A stretch of 64,000 nucleotides of DNA from Terracoccus sp. 273MFTsu3.1. Its GTDB lineage: Bacteria; Actinomycetota; Actinomycetes; Actinomycetales; Dermatophilaceae. Both the position numbers and the translations under genes were made by a program. The DNA lies in NCBI RefSeq assembly GCF_000383675.1, contig NZ_KB911830.1, positions 1 to 64,000 on the forward strand, given 5' to 3'. A model generated the notes under the pieces. That model was given only the letters and a program-made list of their open reading frames with translations. It had not been told where the DNA came from and did not search any database. Shown piece by piece: positions 19,971-29,734 of this stretch (positions are counted from its first letter, which is position 1; each line of letters begins with the position of its first letter).

Positions 19971-20938
19971 CGGCGGCGCTGGCGGGCGATCTCGTAGAGG
20001 GTGACGCCCGTGGCGAGCCCGGCGTTGAGCGACTCGACGGCCGAGCTCATCGGGATCGACACGATCTGGTCGCACGTCTCGCGGACGAGGCGCGAGAGCC
20101 CCTTGCCCTCGGAGCCGGTGACGACGACGAGCGGCTCCGACGCGAGGGACAGGTCGGGCAGCTCGACGTCGCCGTCCATGTCGAGACCGAGGATGAAGAA
20201 GCCGGCCTTCTTGAACTCCTCGAGGGCGCGGGTCAGGTTGCTCGCGCGGGCCACGGGGATGCGGGCCGCCGCACCGGCCGACGTCTTCCACGCCGACGCG
20301 GTCATCCCGACCGATCGGCGCTCGGGCACGACGACCCCGTGACCTCCGAAGGCCGCCACGGAGCGCACGATGGCGCCGAGGTTGCGCGGGTCGGTGATGC
20401 CGTCGAGCGCCACGACGAGCGGGATGCCGGGCATCTCGGGGTCGATGAGGTCGTTCGGGTGGGCGTACTCGTAGGGCGGCACCTGCAGCGCCATGCCCTG
20501 GTGCACGCCGCCGTCGGTGAGGCGGTCGAGCTCCCCACGAGGCGTCTCGAGAATGGCGAGGCCGCGCTCGGTCGCGATCTTGAGCGCCTCGCGCACGCGG
20601 TCGTCGGTGTCGATGCGGGTGGCGAGGTACATCGTCGCCACGGGCACGTCGGCGCGCAGCGCCTCGACGACCGAGTTGCGGCCGTAGACCATCTCGCTCG
20701 AGGCCTTGCTGCGGCTCTTCGAGCGGGCCTGGCCGCGTCCGCCCGGTCCGGGCGCACCGGAGCCGGACCGCTTCGCCGCGGCCTTGGCGCGCTTGTGGGC
20801 GGGGTGGTACTCGCGCTCGGAGGCCTTGGGCGTGGGGCCCTTGCCCTCGAGTCCGCGGCGGCGCTGGCCGCCGGAGCCCACGGTCGCGCCCTTGCTGTTC
20901 TTGCGGATGGCGCCGCGCCGCTGGGAGTTGCCTGGCAT
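19967..20938 (-). CDS. rlmB: 23S rRNA 2'-O-methyltransferase, TrmH/SpoU family (RlmB type)
   Basis: This 323-residue enzyme should methylate the 2'-OH of a guanosine in 23S rRNA using SAM. A basic low-complexity N-terminus of about 75 residues precedes the substrate-binding domain ([13 protein letters not shown]) and the knotted SPOUT domain with [35 protein letters not shown] and [15 protein letters not shown] 20938 begins 1 nt after the cysS stop; cysS-rlmB adjacency is typical of actinobacteria. Confidence 0.93.
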   Translation of the reverse strand: MPGNSQRRGAIRKNSKGATVGSGGQRRRGLEGKGPTPKASEREYHPAHKRAKAAAKRSGSGAPGPGGRGQARSKSRSKASSEMVYGRNSVVEALRADVPVATMYLATRIDTDDRVREALKIATERGLAILETPRGELDRLTDGGVHQGMALQVPPYEYAHPNDLIDPEMPGIPLVVALDGITDPRNLGAIVRSVAAFGGHGVVVPERRSVGMTASAWKTSAGAAARIPVARASNLTRALEEFKKAGFFILGLDMDGDVELPDLSLASEPLVVVTGSEGKGLSRLVRETCDQIVSIPMSSAVESLNAGLATGVTLYEIARQRRR

Positions 20939-20939
20939 G

Positions 20940-22445
20940 TCAGCCCTGTGCCTTCTCGGCCCGGGGGGCCGCGGTGGGGTGGTCGGTGGTGGTGTCGGTC
21001 GTGGTCTCGGCGTCGCCGCGCGCCGGGCGGGCGAGCGACCACTGGGCGCCGGACGGGGTGTCGGTGATCTCGATGCCGACCGCCGTGAGCGTGTCGCGGA
21101 TCTCGTCGGCCCGCTCGAAGTCACGCTCCTGGCGGGCGACCTGGCGCGCGTCGAGCTGGGCCCGCACGAGAGCCTCGAGGGCGAGCTCGGCCGCGGCCTC
21201 CTCGCGACTGCCGCCGGAGCCCCAGTGGGCCGCGAGCGGGTTGATGCCGAGCACCTCGGTCATGGCGACGACGGCTCCGGCGGCCTCGAGGGCCGCCTCG
21301 TCGTCGTCCTCGTCGAGCGCGCTGTTGCCGGCGCGCACCGTGTCGTGCACGACGGCGAGCGCCCCGCTGACACCGAGGTCGTCGTCCATCGACGCGACGA
21401 AGGCGGTGGGGAGCGCATCGGCCGCCAGGGGCACGATCGTGCCGCGCCGCGCCGCGCGTTCGAGGAAGCCCTCGATGCGCTCGACCGCGGCGGCGGCCTC
21501 CTCGAGGGAGCCGGGGTGGTACTCGATCATCGAGCGGTAGTGCGCGGCGGTGAGGTAGTAGCGCAGCACGATCGGCCGCGTCTGCTCGAGCAGGTGGCGC
21601 ACCTCGAGGGCGTTGCCGAGGGACTTGCCCATCTTCTGGCCCTTGACCGTGACCCACGCGTTGTGGAGCCAGTAGCGGGCGAAGCCGAGCCCTGCCGCGC
21701 GGGACTGCGCCTGCTCGTTCTCGTGGTGCGGGAAGCGCAGGTCGATGCCGCCGCCGTGGATGTCGAACTCGTCGCCGAGCCAGCGTCGGGCCATGGCCGA
21801 GCACTCGAGGTGCCAGCCCGGGCGGCCGGCGCCGAAGGGCGTCGGCCACGAGGCGCTCTCGGGCTCGTCGGACTTGTGGCCCTTCCACAGGGCGAAGTCG
21901 CGGGGGTCGCGCTTGCCGCGGGGGTCGGCGTCGTCGGCGCCCACCATGTCGTCGAGCGACTGGCCCGTCAGCGAGCCGTACTCGGGCCACGAGCGCACGT
22001 CGAAGTACACGTCGCCGCTGCCGTCGGGAGCGGCATACGCGTGGCCCTTCTCGACGAGCGTCTCCATGAGGGTCACCATGTCGGGCACGTGACCGGTCGC
22101 CCGCGGCTCGTAGGTGGCCGGCTCGACGCCGAGCGCGTCGAGCGCCTGCGAGGTGAGGCGCTCGTTGCGGTAGGTCAGGGCGAACCAGTCCTCACCGGCG
22201 TCGGCCGCCTTGCGCAGCACCTTGTCGTCGATGTCGGTGACGTTGCGCACGAGCGTGACGTCGTAGCCGTGACCGACCTCGAGCCAGCGACGCAGCACGT
22301 CGAAGGCGACGGCGAAACGGATGTGCCCGATGTGCGGCGCACCCTGCGTCGTGAGGCCACAGATGTACATGCCGACCTTGCCCGCCTCGCGCGGCGTGAA
22401 GTCGCGCAGCTCCCGGGTTGCGGTGTCGAACAGTCGTAGGCTCAC
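20940..22445 (-). CDS. cysS: Cysteinyl-tRNA synthetase
   Basis: This class I synthetase of 501 residues charges tRNA-Cys. It shows [14 protein letters not shown] (HIGH motif and first zinc Cys; the residues after the Cys differ from the usual CGPTVYD), GWHLECSAM, the Zn-site [15 protein letters not shown] and KMGKSLGN (KMSKS equivalent). GTG 22445 gives [13 protein letters not shown], the expected beginning. The MshC paralogue begins similarly, but the full length and C-terminal tRNA-binding region favour CysS. Confidence 0.93.
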   Translation of the reverse strand: MSLRLFDTATRELRDFTPREAGKVGMYICGLTTQGAPHIGHIRFAVAFDVLRRWLEVGHGYDVTLVRNVTDIDDKVLRKAADAGEDWFALTYRNERLTSQALDALGVEPATYEPRATGHVPDMVTLMETLVEKGHAYAAPDGSGDVYFDVRSWPEYGSLTGQSLDDMVGADDADPRGKRDPRDFALWKGHKSDEPESASWPTPFGAGRPGWHLECSAMARRWLGDEFDIHGGGIDLRFPHHENEQAQSRAAGLGFARYWLHNAWVTVKGQKMGKSLGNALEVRHLLEQTRPIVLRYYLTAAHYRSMIEYHPGSLEEAAAAVERIEGFLERAARRGTIVPLAADALPTAFVASMDDDLGVSGALAVVHDTVRAGNSALDEDDDEAALEAAGAVVAMTEVLGINPLAAHWGSGGSREEAAAELALEALVRAQLDARQVARQERDFERADEIRDTLTAVGIEITDTPSGAQWSLARPARGDAETTTDTTTDHPTAAPRAEKAQG

Positions 22446-22571
22446 CCGCCGAAGTCTATCGGCGCGTCGCCGCGTGCCCGACCATGGAGGCACGAGCACG
22501 TATGCCGTCCGGTGCCGTCCGGCCGGCCCACGATCGCGCCCTCCCCGGCGCCCCGCGGCTACGCTCGGGCC

Positions 22572-23321
22572 ATGGCGCAACCGCGGCTCACGAGCTACGA
22601 GCGGCTCGACGGTTCCGAGGTGCGCGCCGTCATCAGCTATCTCGGCGAACGCATCGACACCTACCTGCCGCGCCACCCGGGCCTGCGGGCGGCCACCGAG
22701 GAGCTCGGCAAGGTCGTCGACGCCCTCCTCGACCGGCGTCGGCGCGCCCCTGCCCAGCGGGCCGGCCTGCTGTGGACCTCGAGGGCCCTCATCGTCGTCG
22801 TCCTGGCCGTGTCGCTCGTCGCGGTCGGGATCGCGGTGCGCGACGCGGTGGCCCGGGCCGGGTCCATCGCGGCCTTCGAGTGGCTGCCCGTCGTCGAGAG
22901 CCTCATCAACGACCTCGTCTTCGCGGGCATCGCGATCTGGTTCCTCCTCTCGCTCGCCGACCGGGTCGTGCGCAACGACCTCATCCGCCGGCTGCACCGG
23001 CTGCGCTCGCTCGCCCACATCATCGACATGCACCAGATGAGCAAGGACCCCGCGGCCCTGCTGCCCGACACCCGGCTCGGCACCGTGGCGGGCGACGAGG
23101 TCGTCAGCCCGCGCACGATGTCGGTGCGCGACTACGCCATCTACCTCGAGTACTGCTCCGAGCTGCTGTCGCTGACGTCGAAGGCCGCCGCCCTGTGCGC
23201 GGAGGAGTCGACCGACGCCCTCGTGCTCGACACCGTGAGCGAGATCGAGAACCTCACGACCGGCATGGGCCGCAAGATCTGGCAGAAGATCAGCCTGCTG
23301 CGCGACGCTCCCCGCGCCTGA
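22572..23321 (+). CDS. Two-span membrane protein of unknown function
   Basis: This 249-residue protein is not recognised. A soluble N-terminus (about 1-60) is followed by two hydrophobic spans (about 66-90 and 115-140) and a C-terminal cytoplasmic region of about 110 residues with a predicted helical, possibly coiled-coil, nature ([23 protein letters not shown]). The ATG at 22572 has no strong ribosome site. It is convergent with the MBL gene and separated from it by a perfect hairpin. Confidence 0.6.
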   Translation: MAQPRLTSYERLDGSEVRAVISYLGERIDTYLPRHPGLRAATEELGKVVDALLDRRRRAPAQRAGLLWTSRALIVVVLAVSLVAVGIAVRDAVARAGSIAAFEWLPVVESLINDLVFAGIAIWFLLSLADRVVRNDLIRRLHRLRSLAHIIDMHQMSKDPAALLPDTRLGTVAGDEVVSPRTMSVRDYAIYLEYCSELLSLTSKAAALCAEESTDALVLDTVSEIENLTTGMGRKIWQKISLLRDAPRA

Positions 23322-23347
23322 GCGAGCGGAGAGGCCGAACCGAGCTG

Positions 23348-23375
23348 ACGGCATACGCCAGCCGGCGTATGCCGT
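23348..23375. terminator. Perfect bidirectional hairpin made of two inverted octamers
   Basis: ACGGCATACGCC (23348-23359) and GGCGTATGCCGT (23364-23375) pair over 12 bp with loop AGCC, between two convergent genes. Each arm contains one copy of the CGGCATAC/GTATGCCG octamer. Confidence 0.9.
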
Positions 23376-23392
23376 GTGGCCCGGCAGGCGGG

Positions 23393-24067
23393 TCAGTGCC
23401 CCCTGCGGATCCACTCCTCGACGTCCGGCTTCTCGTCACCGATGGTCGTGGCGCGGCCGTGCCCGGTGAGCACGACCGTCTCGGGTGGGAGCGCGAGCAG
23501 CCGGTGCCTGATCGACTCGACGATGGTCGGGAAGTCGGAGTAGGACCGACCCGTCGCGCCGGGGCCGCCCAGGAAGAGCGTGTCCCCGGTGAAGACGACG
23601 CCGAGGTCGCGGGCGTGGAAGCAGCAGGCTCCGGGCGCGTGGCCCGGGGTGTGCAGCACGAAGAGCTCGACGTCGCCGACCTGCACGACATCGCCGTCGG
23701 CGAGGTCCAGCGTCGGGGCGAGGTCGGGGTGGCTCTGGTCCCACAGCACGCGGTCGTCGGGGTGGAGCGCGACCTTCGCCCCGGGGTGGGCGGCGAGCAG
23801 CTCGGGCACGACCGTGACGTGGTCGTCGTGCGCGTGCGTCAGCAGGACGTGGGTCAGGCGACGGTCACCGACGAGCTCGAGGATCGGGCCGGCGTCGTGC
23901 GGGGCGTCGACGACGACGCACTGGGTGTCGTCGCCGACCACCCAGACGTTGTTCTCGACCTCCCACGTGCCGCCGTCGAGGCTGAAGGTGCCCTCGGTCG
24001 TCGTGTGGTCGATGCGGACGCCGCCCTGCGAGGGCCTGACCCGGTCGCCAGCCGCGTCGGCGCTCAC
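23393..24067 (-). CDS. MBL-fold hydrolase, partner of mycothiol dehydrogenase
   Basis: This 224-residue metallo-beta-lactamase-fold enzyme has the metal motif THAHDDH (His78, His80, Asp82, His83) plus TPGHAPG and FTGDTLF. It is glyoxalase II-like. The GTG start overlaps the mscR stop by 4 bp. This mscR-MBL pair is conserved in mycobacteria, so a likely role is hydrolysing S-formyl-mycothiol or a related thioester after formaldehyde oxidation; that substrate is inference. Confidence 0.85.
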   Translation of the reverse strand: MSADAAGDRVRPSQGGVRIDHTTTEGTFSLDGGTWEVENNVWVVGDDTQCVVVDAPHDAGPILELVGDRRLTHVLLTHAHDDHVTVVPELLAAHPGAKVALHPDDRVLWDQSHPDLAPTLDLADGDVVQVGDVELFVLHTPGHAPGACCFHARDLGVVFTGDTLFLGGPGATGRSYSDFPTIVESIRHRLLALPPETVVLTGHGRATTIGDEKPDVEEWIRRGH

Positions 24068-25146
24068 AGCTCGACCACCGATCGCAGGACCTCACCGGCG
24101 TGCATCTTGTCGAACGCCGCCTCGATGTCTCCGAGGCCGATCCGCTCGGAGACGAACGCGTCGAGGTCGAAACGGCCCTGCTTGTAGAGGTCGACGAGCA
24201 TCGGGAAGTCCCGGCTCGGGAGGCAGTCGCCGTACCAGCTCGACTTGAGGCTGCCACCCCGGCCGAAGATCTCGATCATCGGCAGGGTGACCTGCTGGTC
24301 GGGCGTCGGCACGCCGACGAGGACGACGGTGCCGGCGAGGTCTCGCGCGTAGAACGCCTGCTCGTAGGTCTCGGGGCGTCCGACCGCCTCGACGACGACG
24401 TCGGCGCCGTTGCCGTCGGTGAGACCGCGGATCGCCTCGACGGCGTCGGTGTGCGTGCTGTTGACGGTGTGCGTCGCGCCGAAGTGCTTGGCCTGCTCGA
24501 GCTTCGCGTCGCTGACGTCGACGGCGATGATCGTCGTCGCTCCGGCCACCTTGGCACCGGCGATGGCGGCGTTGCCGACCCCGCCGCAGCCGATGACGGC
24601 GACCGAGTCGCCCCGGGTCACGCCACCGGTGTTGACGGCCGCACCGAAGCCGGCCATGACGCCGCAGCCGAGCAGGCCCACGGCGGCGGCGTCGGCCTCG
24701 GGCACCTTGGTGCACTGGCCGGCCGCGACGAGGGTCTTCTCGACGAAGGCGCCGATGCCGAGCGCGGGCGTCAGCTCGGTGCCGTCGGTCAGCGTCATCT
24801 TCTGCGTCGCGTTGTGGGTGTTGAAGCAGTACCAGGGCTTGCCCTTGGCGCAGGCCCGGCACTGGCCGCACACGGCACGCCAGTTGAGGATGACGAAGTC
24901 GCCGGGGGCGACGTCGGTGACACCCTCGCCGACGGCCTCGACGTAGCCGGCTGCCTCGTGGCCGAGCAGGAAGGGGTAGTCGTCGTTGATGCCGCCCTCG
25001 CGGTAGTGCAGGTCGGTGTGGCACACCCCGCAGGACTCGATCTTGACGACCGCCTCACCCGGACCGGGGTCCGGCACGACGACGTCGACGACCTCGACGT
25101 CGGCCCCCTTGCTGCGGCTGATGACACCCTTGACGGTCTGCGGCAT
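24064..25146 (-). CDS. mscR: Mycothiol-dependent formaldehyde dehydrogenase / nitrosothiol reductase
   Basis: This 360-residue zinc-dependent medium-chain dehydrogenase oxidises S-hydroxymethyl-mycothiol and in mycobacteria also reduces S-nitroso-mycothiol. It has [15 protein letters not shown] (catalytic Zn Cys), [12 protein letters not shown], the structural-zinc cysteines in [15 protein letters not shown] and the NAD site [14 protein letters not shown] 25146 gives [14 protein letters not shown], the typical start. Upstream lies a 22-bp repeat array rather than a clear promoter. Confidence 0.93.
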   Translation of the reverse strand: MPQTVKGVISRSKGADVEVVDVVVPDPGPGEAVVKIESCGVCHTDLHYREGGINDDYPFLLGHEAAGYVEAVGEGVTDVAPGDFVILNWRAVCGQCRACAKGKPWYCFNTHNATQKMTLTDGTELTPALGIGAFVEKTLVAAGQCTKVPEADAAAVGLLGCGVMAGFGAAVNTGGVTRGDSVAVIGCGGVGNAAIAGAKVAGATTIIAVDVSDAKLEQAKHFGATHTVNSTHTDAVEAIRGLTDGNGADVVVEAVGRPETYEQAFYARDLAGTVVLVGVPTPDQQVTLPMIEIFGRGGSLKSSWYGDCLPSRDFPMLVDLYKQGRFDLDAFVSERIGLGDIEAAFDKMHAGEVLRSVVEL

Positions 25147-25234
25147 GTTGGCTCCCTCGGCGTGCGTCCCTGCGGTCACCCTCGATCCTGACAGACGCCG
25201 CCCCCGCTCCCCGCGGGCGGCCTCCCATCCCCTC

Positions 25235-25366
25235 GAGTGAGCGCCCAGTCCCACACGAGTGAGCGCGTGGTCCCACACGAGTGAGCGCGTGGTCCCACAC
25301 GAGTGAGCGCGTAGCCACACACGAGTGAGCGCGTGGTCCCACACGAGTGAGCGCCCGGTCACAGCG
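25235..25366. repeat. Six tandem 22-bp repeats (GAGTGAGCGC core)
   Basis: GAGTGAGCGC starts at 25235, 25257, 25279, 25301, 25323 and 25345, an exact 22-bp period; typical unit GAGTGAGCGCGTGGTCCCAC. The middle units are nearly identical, the first and last diverge. The array lies upstream of mscR in its leader or promoter region. Confidence 0.95.
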
Positions 25367-25397
25367 GGCGGGTACGCCTGTAGCCCGTCGGTGCGGG

Positions 25398-25463
25398 GCG
25401 CTCACTCGACTGGGGCGGAGCGCTCACTCGACTGGGGCGGAGCGCTCACTCGACGGGGAGGGT
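25398..25463. repeat. Three 22-bp repeats in inverse orientation, entering ispF
   Basis: GCGCTCACTCGAC starts at 25398, 25420 and 25442, again a 22-bp period. It is the reverse complement of the core of the left array, so the two arrays face each other across about 30 bp. The third unit contains the ispF stop codon (25446-25448): on the minus strand each unit reads GTCGAGTGAGCGC, equivalent to the final Val-Glu-stop of IspF, as if the end of ispF had been copied. Confidence 0.92.
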
Positions 25464-25943
25464 GGGGACGACGAGGGCGGTGGCGACGGCGGCGACCCCC
25501 TCGCCCCGACCGGTGAGGCCGAGGCCGTCGGTCGTCGTGCCGCTGACCGAGACCGGCGCGCCGGCCGCAGCGGAGAGAGCCGTCTCGGCCTCGACACGGC
25601 GGGTGCCGACCTTGGGCCGGTTGCCGACGACCTGGACGGCGATGTTGCCGATCTCGTAGCCGGCCGCGCGGGCCAGCCTCGCTGCCTCGGCGAGCAGGGT
25701 GACGCCCGAGGCTCCGGCGAGCTCGGGACGCGAGGTGCCGAAGTGCGCGCCGAGGTCACCGATCCCGGCCGCCGAGAAGATCGCGTCGCAGGCAGCGTGG
25801 GCCGCGACGTCCGCGTCCGAGTGGCCGTCGAGACCCCGCTCCCCCGGCCAGTGCAGCCCGGCCACCCACAGCTCGCGGTCGGAGCCCTCGGGGGCGTATG
25901 CGTGGACGTCGACGCCCACCCCGACGCGCGGGATCGACGTCAT
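25446..25943 (-). CDS. ispF: 2-C-methyl-D-erythritol 2,4-cyclodiphosphate synthase
   Basis: This 165-residue MEP-pathway enzyme forms the cyclodiphosphate from CDP-ME 2-phosphate. Signatures: GVGVDVHAY (metal Asp and His), [19 protein letters not shown] and [17 protein letters not shown] 25943 overlaps the SDR stop (TGATG). The last codons lie inside a 22-bp repeat. Confidence 0.95.
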   Translation of the reverse strand: MTSIPRVGVGVDVHAYAPEGSDRELWVAGLHWPGERGLDGHSDADVAAHAACDAIFSAAGIGDLGAHFGTSRPELAGASGVTLLAEAARLARAAGYEIGNIAVQVVGNRPKVGTRRVEAETALSAAAGAPVSVSGTTTDGLGLTGRGEGVAAVATALVVPTLPVE

Positions 25944-26737
25944 CAGGCGTCCTTCCAGTCGATCGGGCCGCGGTGGATCTTGTGCGGGGCGGCCTGCGCG
26001 ACCGGCTTGACGACCATCGTGTCGATGTTGACGTGCTGCGGCAGCCCGACGACGAATCCGACGCACTCCGCGACGTCGTCGGCCACGAGTGGACGGTCGA
26101 CGCCGTCGTACACCTTGTCGGCCGCGGCCCGGTCGCCGTGGAGACGAGTCAGCGAGAACTCCTCGGTGTGCACCATGCCGGGCCGGATGTCGACGACGCG
26201 GATGTTCTCGCCGTTGAGCTCGAGCCGCAGGGTCTCGGAGACGACGGACGTGCCGTGCTTGGCCGCGACGTAGCCCGCGCCGCCCTCGTAGACGCGCTCA
26301 CCGGCGATCGAGCTGATGTCGACGATCGTGGCGCGGGAGGAGCGCCGCAGGAGCGGCAGCACGGCCTGGGTGACGCGCAGGGTCCCCACGACGTTCGTGG
26401 CGAACATCCGCTCCCACTCCTCGGGGTCACCGTCCTCGACGCGGGTCACCCCGAGCGCGCCGCCGGCGTTGTTGACGACGACGTCGCACCGGCCGAGCGA
26501 CGCGACGCCCTCGTCCACCGACGCCGGGTCGGTGACGTCCATGACGAGCGCCAGGGCGCTGCCGCCGGCGCCCTCGATGGCGGCCACGACGTCGGCGAGC
26601 TTCTCGCGGCGACGGCCGGCGACGACGACCTCGAAGCCGTCGCGCGACAACCGCCGTGCGATCGCCGCGCCGATGCCGGTGCCGCCCCCGGTGATGAGCG
26701 CGAGAGGTCGGGTCTGGTCAGCCGTCTGGTCCGTCAC
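25943..26737 (-). CDS. Short-chain dehydrogenase/reductase
   Basis: An NAD(P)-dependent oxidoreductase of about 264 residues. It shows [10 protein letters not shown] (dinucleotide binding), NNAG, the catalytic Ser in DISSIAG and Tyr-x3-Lys in GYVAAKHG. The YdfG-like tail ending [13 protein letters not shown] suggests hydroxy-acid/serine dehydrogenase-type SDRs, but substrate is unknown. I prefer GTG 26737 ([11 protein letters not shown]); a longer reading from 26800 is possible and neither has a strong ribosome site. It lies between ispD and ispF. Confidence 0.88.
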   Translation of the reverse strand: MTDQTADQTRPLALITGGGTGIGAAIARRLSRDGFEVVVAGRRREKLADVVAAIEGAGGSALALVMDVTDPASVDEGVASLGRCDVVVNNAGGALGVTRVEDGDPEEWERMFATNVVGTLRVTQAVLPLLRRSSRATIVDISSIAGERVYEGGAGYVAAKHGTSVVSETLRLELNGENIRVVDIRPGMVHTEEFSLTRLHGDRAAADKVYDGVDRPLVADDVAECVGFVVGLPQHVNIDTMVVKPVAQAAPHKIHRGPIDWKDA

Positions 26738-26816
26738 GCTGCCGAGGATAGGCGCTGCGCGGGTCGATGTATCGGCGTGGTCCATAGGCCGCGGGGACAC
26801 ATCGAACCGGGTGGGG

Positions 26817-27527
26817 TCAGGGGGTCTCGGTGAGGAGGCGGGTAGCGGTCTCGAGGTCGGACCGGGTCGTCACCTTGAGGGCGCGGGGGTCGCCCTCGAC
26901 GACAAGGACCCGCTCCCCCAGCCGCTCGACGAGCCCGGCGTCGTCGGTGGCGTCGCTCGACACGGCGTGGGCACGCTCGAGGACGTCACGGCGGAAGCCC
27001 TGGGGCGTCTGCACCGCCCGGAGGCCCGAGCGAGCGGGGGTGCCCACGACGTAGCCCTCGCCGTCGACCTGCTTGATCGTGTCGACGACCGCGGTGCCGG
27101 GCACGACGGCCACGGCCCCGGCCGTGACGGCGTCGACCACACGGTCGAAGACCTCGACCGGGGTCAGGCACCGGGCGGCGTCGTGGACGAGGACGATGTC
27201 GATGTCGTCGCCGAGCACCCGCAGACCGGCAGCGACGGAGTCGCCCCGCTCGGCCCCGCCCGGCACGACGGTCACGGTCGCCCCGGACCCGAGCTCACGG
27301 CATACGCCATCGGTGAGCTCCTCGGCCTGGGCTCGGTGGGTGTCGGGGACGACGAGGACGACCTGGGCGACCGCGGCGCACGACAGGACCTCCCGCAGGG
27401 CGTGCCCGAGCAGGGGCACCCCGGCGAGGGGCACGAACGCCTTGGGAAGACCTGCCCCCAGACGCGAGCCGGAGCCGGCCGCGACGACGATGACGCCGAC
27501 GCGACCGGCTCCGGTCTCGTTGTTCAG
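26817..27527 (-). CDS. ispD: 2-C-methyl-D-erythritol 4-phosphate cytidylyltransferase
   Basis: This 236-residue enzyme transfers CMP to MEP, the third MEP-pathway step. It has VIVVAAGSGSRLGAGLPKAF (nucleotide-binding loop), LVHDAAR and TPQGFRRDVL. No ATG, GTG or TTG exists in frame between the carD stop and the conserved core; the only near-standard start is CTG 27527, 11 nt after carD, with CAGGGC just upstream. The gene is otherwise complete. Confidence 0.92.
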   Translation of the reverse strand: MNNETGAGRVGVIVVAAGSGSRLGAGLPKAFVPLAGVPLLGHALREVLSCAAVAQVVLVVPDTHRAQAEELTDGVCRELGSGATVTVVPGGAERGDSVAAGLRVLGDDIDIVLVHDAARCLTPVEVFDRVVDAVTAGAVAVVPGTAVVDTIKQVDGEGYVVGTPARSGLRAVQTPQGFRRDVLERAHAVSSDATDDAGLVERLGERVLVVEGDPRALKVTTRSDLETATRLLTETP

Positions 27528-27540
27528 TGTGCTGCCCTGA

Positions 27541-28023
27541 TCAGGAAGCGAGGACCTCGTCGAGGATGGTCTCTGCCTTCTCCTCGTTCGTCTTCTCCGC
27601 GAGCGCGAGCTCGGAGACGAGGATCTGGCGGGCCTTGGCGAGCATGCGCTTCTCGCCGGCTGACAGACCGCGGTCCTGGTCACGACGCCACAGGTCACGC
27701 ACGACCTCGGCGACCTTGATGACGTCACCCGACGCGAGCTTCTCGAGGTTCGCCTTGTAGCGACGCGACCAGTTGGTCGGCTCCTCGGTGTGCGGCGTGC
27801 GGAGCACCTCGAAAACGCGGTCGAGGCCTTCCTTGCCGACGACGTCGCGGACACCCACGAGGTCGCAGTTCTCGGCGGGGACCTCGATCGTCAGGTCACC
27901 TTGGGCGACCTTGAGCTTGAGGTAGAGCTTGTCCTCTCCCTTGATCGTGCGTGTGTTGATCTCTTCGATGAGTGCAGCCCCGTGGTGGGGGTACACGACC
28001 GTCTCGCCGACCTTGAAAACCAT
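27541..28023 (-). CDS. carD: CarD-family RNA-polymerase-binding regulator
   Basis: This 160-residue protein has an N-terminal Tudor-like RNA polymerase interaction domain ([19 protein letters not shown]) and a helical DNA-contacting C-terminal domain ([20 protein letters not shown]). CarD stabilises open promoter complexes and affects rRNA transcription in mycobacteria. AAAGGGG precedes the ATG. It heads the carD-ispD-SDR-ispF cluster. Confidence 0.95.
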   Translation of the reverse strand: MVFKVGETVVYPHHGAALIEEINTRTIKGEDKLYLKLKVAQGDLTIEVPAENCDLVGVRDVVGKEGLDRVFEVLRTPHTEEPTNWSRRYKANLEKLASGDVIKVAEVVRDLWRRDQDRGLSAGEKRMLAKARQILVSELALAEKTNEEKAETILDEVLAS

Positions 28024-28331
28024 CTGCTGTTTTCCCCTTTCGCGACCTCCAGATTATCACGAAGCTGTGCACATCGCGATCTCAGGATCTGGCATCTGTG
28101 CAGGTCAGAGCCACAGTCGAGGCCCGGGACGCGATTTGTGACGTCTTGACAGAACGCCGTTCGGCATGCTTCGCGGGAGTCCTTCGGGGACGGTTCAGCG
28201 CGCCCGAGACCTCCGTCGACGGCCTGTCATCAGCGCGTCGGAGCCGCGGCCGACGTCGGCTCGGGGGCCCCGCCGAGCCGTGACGGCGGGTGCACGGGTC
28301 CGACGAGTCGCACGCCGGTAGGCTGTCGCCC
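28024..28331. promoter_or_regulatory. Divergent carD / lpqE-like promoter region
   Basis: This 308-bp gap carries the carD promoter on the minus strand; GATAAT (28053-28058) is a good -10 candidate about 30 bp before the carD start, with no recognisable -35. On the plus strand TTGACA occurs at about 28146, but a matching -10 is not evident. No gene is seen. Confidence 0.45.
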
Positions 28332-28853
28332 GTGAAGCGTCGATACCCCGCCCTGACCCCCGCGCGTCGCCCGTCCACCCGCCGGGTGTCGTCGGTGCTC
28401 GCCGGTGTCGCCCTCGCCGTCGTGACGACCGGTTGCCAGGTCAACTCGCCCGTCCAGACCAACACCCCGTACGTGCCGGCCGACGGCGTCCCCGCCGACG
28501 TGGGCCAGCTCGCCGTGCGCGACCTCGCGCTCGTCGGTGACGGCACCGGGACGGTCGTGATCTCCGGCTCGGCCATCAACCTCGGCGAGCAGGACATGAC
28601 GGTCCAGATCGCTCCTCAGGCCGACCCCAACGCGACGAGCGCCCCCACCGGCTCGGAGGTGCAGCTCGGCCCGCGCGAGCAGGTGAACCTCGCCGGCAAG
28701 GGTCTGCAGCTGACCGACGTCAAGACCAAGCCGGGCGGTCTCGTCCCCGTCACCATCACGTCGAGCACCGGCGGCACCACCGTCGTCAAGGTGCCCGTGC
28801 TCACGGCGAGCGGCTACTACGCCACGGTGACGCCGGCACCCACGGGAAGCTGA
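28332..28853 (+). CDS. LpqE-like lipoprotein
   Basis: The 173-residue protein starts at GTG 28332 with a basic Arg/Lys-rich N-terminus, a hydrophobic segment and lipobox VTTGC. The mature domain is beta-rich (VRDLALVGDGTGTVVISGSAIN). It is divergent from carD, the position held by lpqE in mycobacteria, which supports orthology. The family resembles copper-chaperone-like PCuAC folds, but no clear metal-binding Met/His cluster is visible, so function is open. Confidence 0.75.
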   Translation: MKRRYPALTPARRPSTRRVSSVLAGVALAVVTTGCQVNSPVQTNTPYVPADGVPADVGQLAVRDLALVGDGTGTVVISGSAINLGEQDMTVQIAPQADPNATSAPTGSEVQLGPREQVNLAGKGLQLTDVKTKPGGLVPVTITSSTGGTTVVKVPVLTASGYYATVTPAPTGS

Positions 28854-28891
28854 GCCCCGCCGATCGGGGACCGCTCCCCGTTCGTCAATGC

Positions 28892-28938
28892 GCAGCAGAA
28901 GGGCCACGTCTCGTCGCGAGACGTGGCCCTTCTGCTGC
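28892..28938. terminator. Perfect bidirectional terminator
   Basis: GCAGCAGAAGGGCCACGTCTCG pairs over about 22 bp with CGAGACGTGGCCCTTCTGCTGC across loop TCG, between the convergent LpqE-like and regX3 genes. Confidence 0.95.
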
Positions 28939-28988
28939 ACTCACGGGCGCGAGGCCAGCCGGGCGCCGTGCCCTGGGCACCCGTCGGC

Positions 28989-29672
28989 TCAGCCGGCCTC
29001 GAACTTGTAGCCGAGCCCACGCACGGTGACGATGTGCACGGGGTTGGCCGGGTCGGGCTCGATCTTCGCGCGCAGGCGCTTGACGTGGACGTCGAGCGTC
29101 TTCGTGTCGCCGACGTAGTCGCTGCCCCAGACCCGGTCGATGAGCTGCATGCGGGTCAGGACCCGACCGGAGTTGCGCAGCAGCATCTCGAGCAGCTCGA
29201 ACTCCTTGAGCGGCAGGGACGCGGACCGCCCCTGGACGCTCACGGTGTGGCGCTCGACGTCCATACGGACCGGTCCCGACTCGAGGGTCGAGGGCAGCAG
29301 GTCCTCCGGCTCGGCGAGGCGACGCAGCACGGCCTTGACGCGCGCGAGCAGCTCACGGCTCGAGTAGGGCTTGGTGACGTAGTCGTCGGCACCGATCTCG
29401 AGGCCGACGACCTTGTCGATCTCGCTGTCCTTGGCGGTCAGCATGATGACCGGCACCGAGGATCGCTGGCGGAGCGCACGGCACACGTCGACACCAGAGA
29501 GGCCGGGCAGCATGAGGTCGAGCAGGACGAGGTCGGCGCCGTTCTTGTCGAACTCGGCCAGGCCGTCGGGCCCGGTCTCGGCCACGGCGACGTCGTAGCC
29601 CTCCTTCTTCAACAGGTAGGACAGCGGGTCGGAGAACGACACCTCGTCCTCGACGATGAGAATGCGACTCAC
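28989..29672 (-). CDS. regX3: Response regulator RegX3 (PhoP-type)
   Basis: This 227-residue OmpR-class regulator has a receiver domain with phospho-acceptor Asp52 (VLLDLMLPG), Thr and Lys (TAKD, VTKPY), and a winged-helix DNA-binding domain ending VHIVTVRGLGYKFEAG. With SenX3 it controls the phosphate-starvation regulon. The start is GTG 29672. It lies 62 bp downstream of senX3. Its expected binding site, 11-bp direct repeats of GTTCACC type, is found before pstS. Confidence 0.93.
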   Translation of the reverse strand: MSRILIVEDEVSFSDPLSYLLKKEGYDVAVAETGPDGLAEFDKNGADLVLLDLMLPGLSGVDVCRALRQRSSVPVIMLTAKDSEIDKVVGLEIGADDYVTKPYSSRELLARVKAVLRRLAEPEDLLPSTLESGPVRMDVERHTVSVQGRSASLPLKEFELLEMLLRNSGRVLTRMQLIDRVWGSDYVGDTKTLDVHVKRLRAKIEPDPANPVHIVTVRGLGYKFEAG

Positions 29673-29734
29673 TACGGGCCTCTCGTGGTCGGGCAGCGTG
29701 GGACTGGTGCGCTGCTCGGGCAGTGGGGACGTGA

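Noticed and set aside
20940-22445. mshC (mycothiol ligase) instead of cysS
   Set aside because: The HIGH-motif region is unusual, but the protein is about 500 residues with a full C-terminal region and is next to rlmB, as cysS normally is.
25235-25463. CRISPR-like array
   Set aside because: The 22-bp units are contiguous with no unique spacers, and the array reverses orientation. No cas genes are present.
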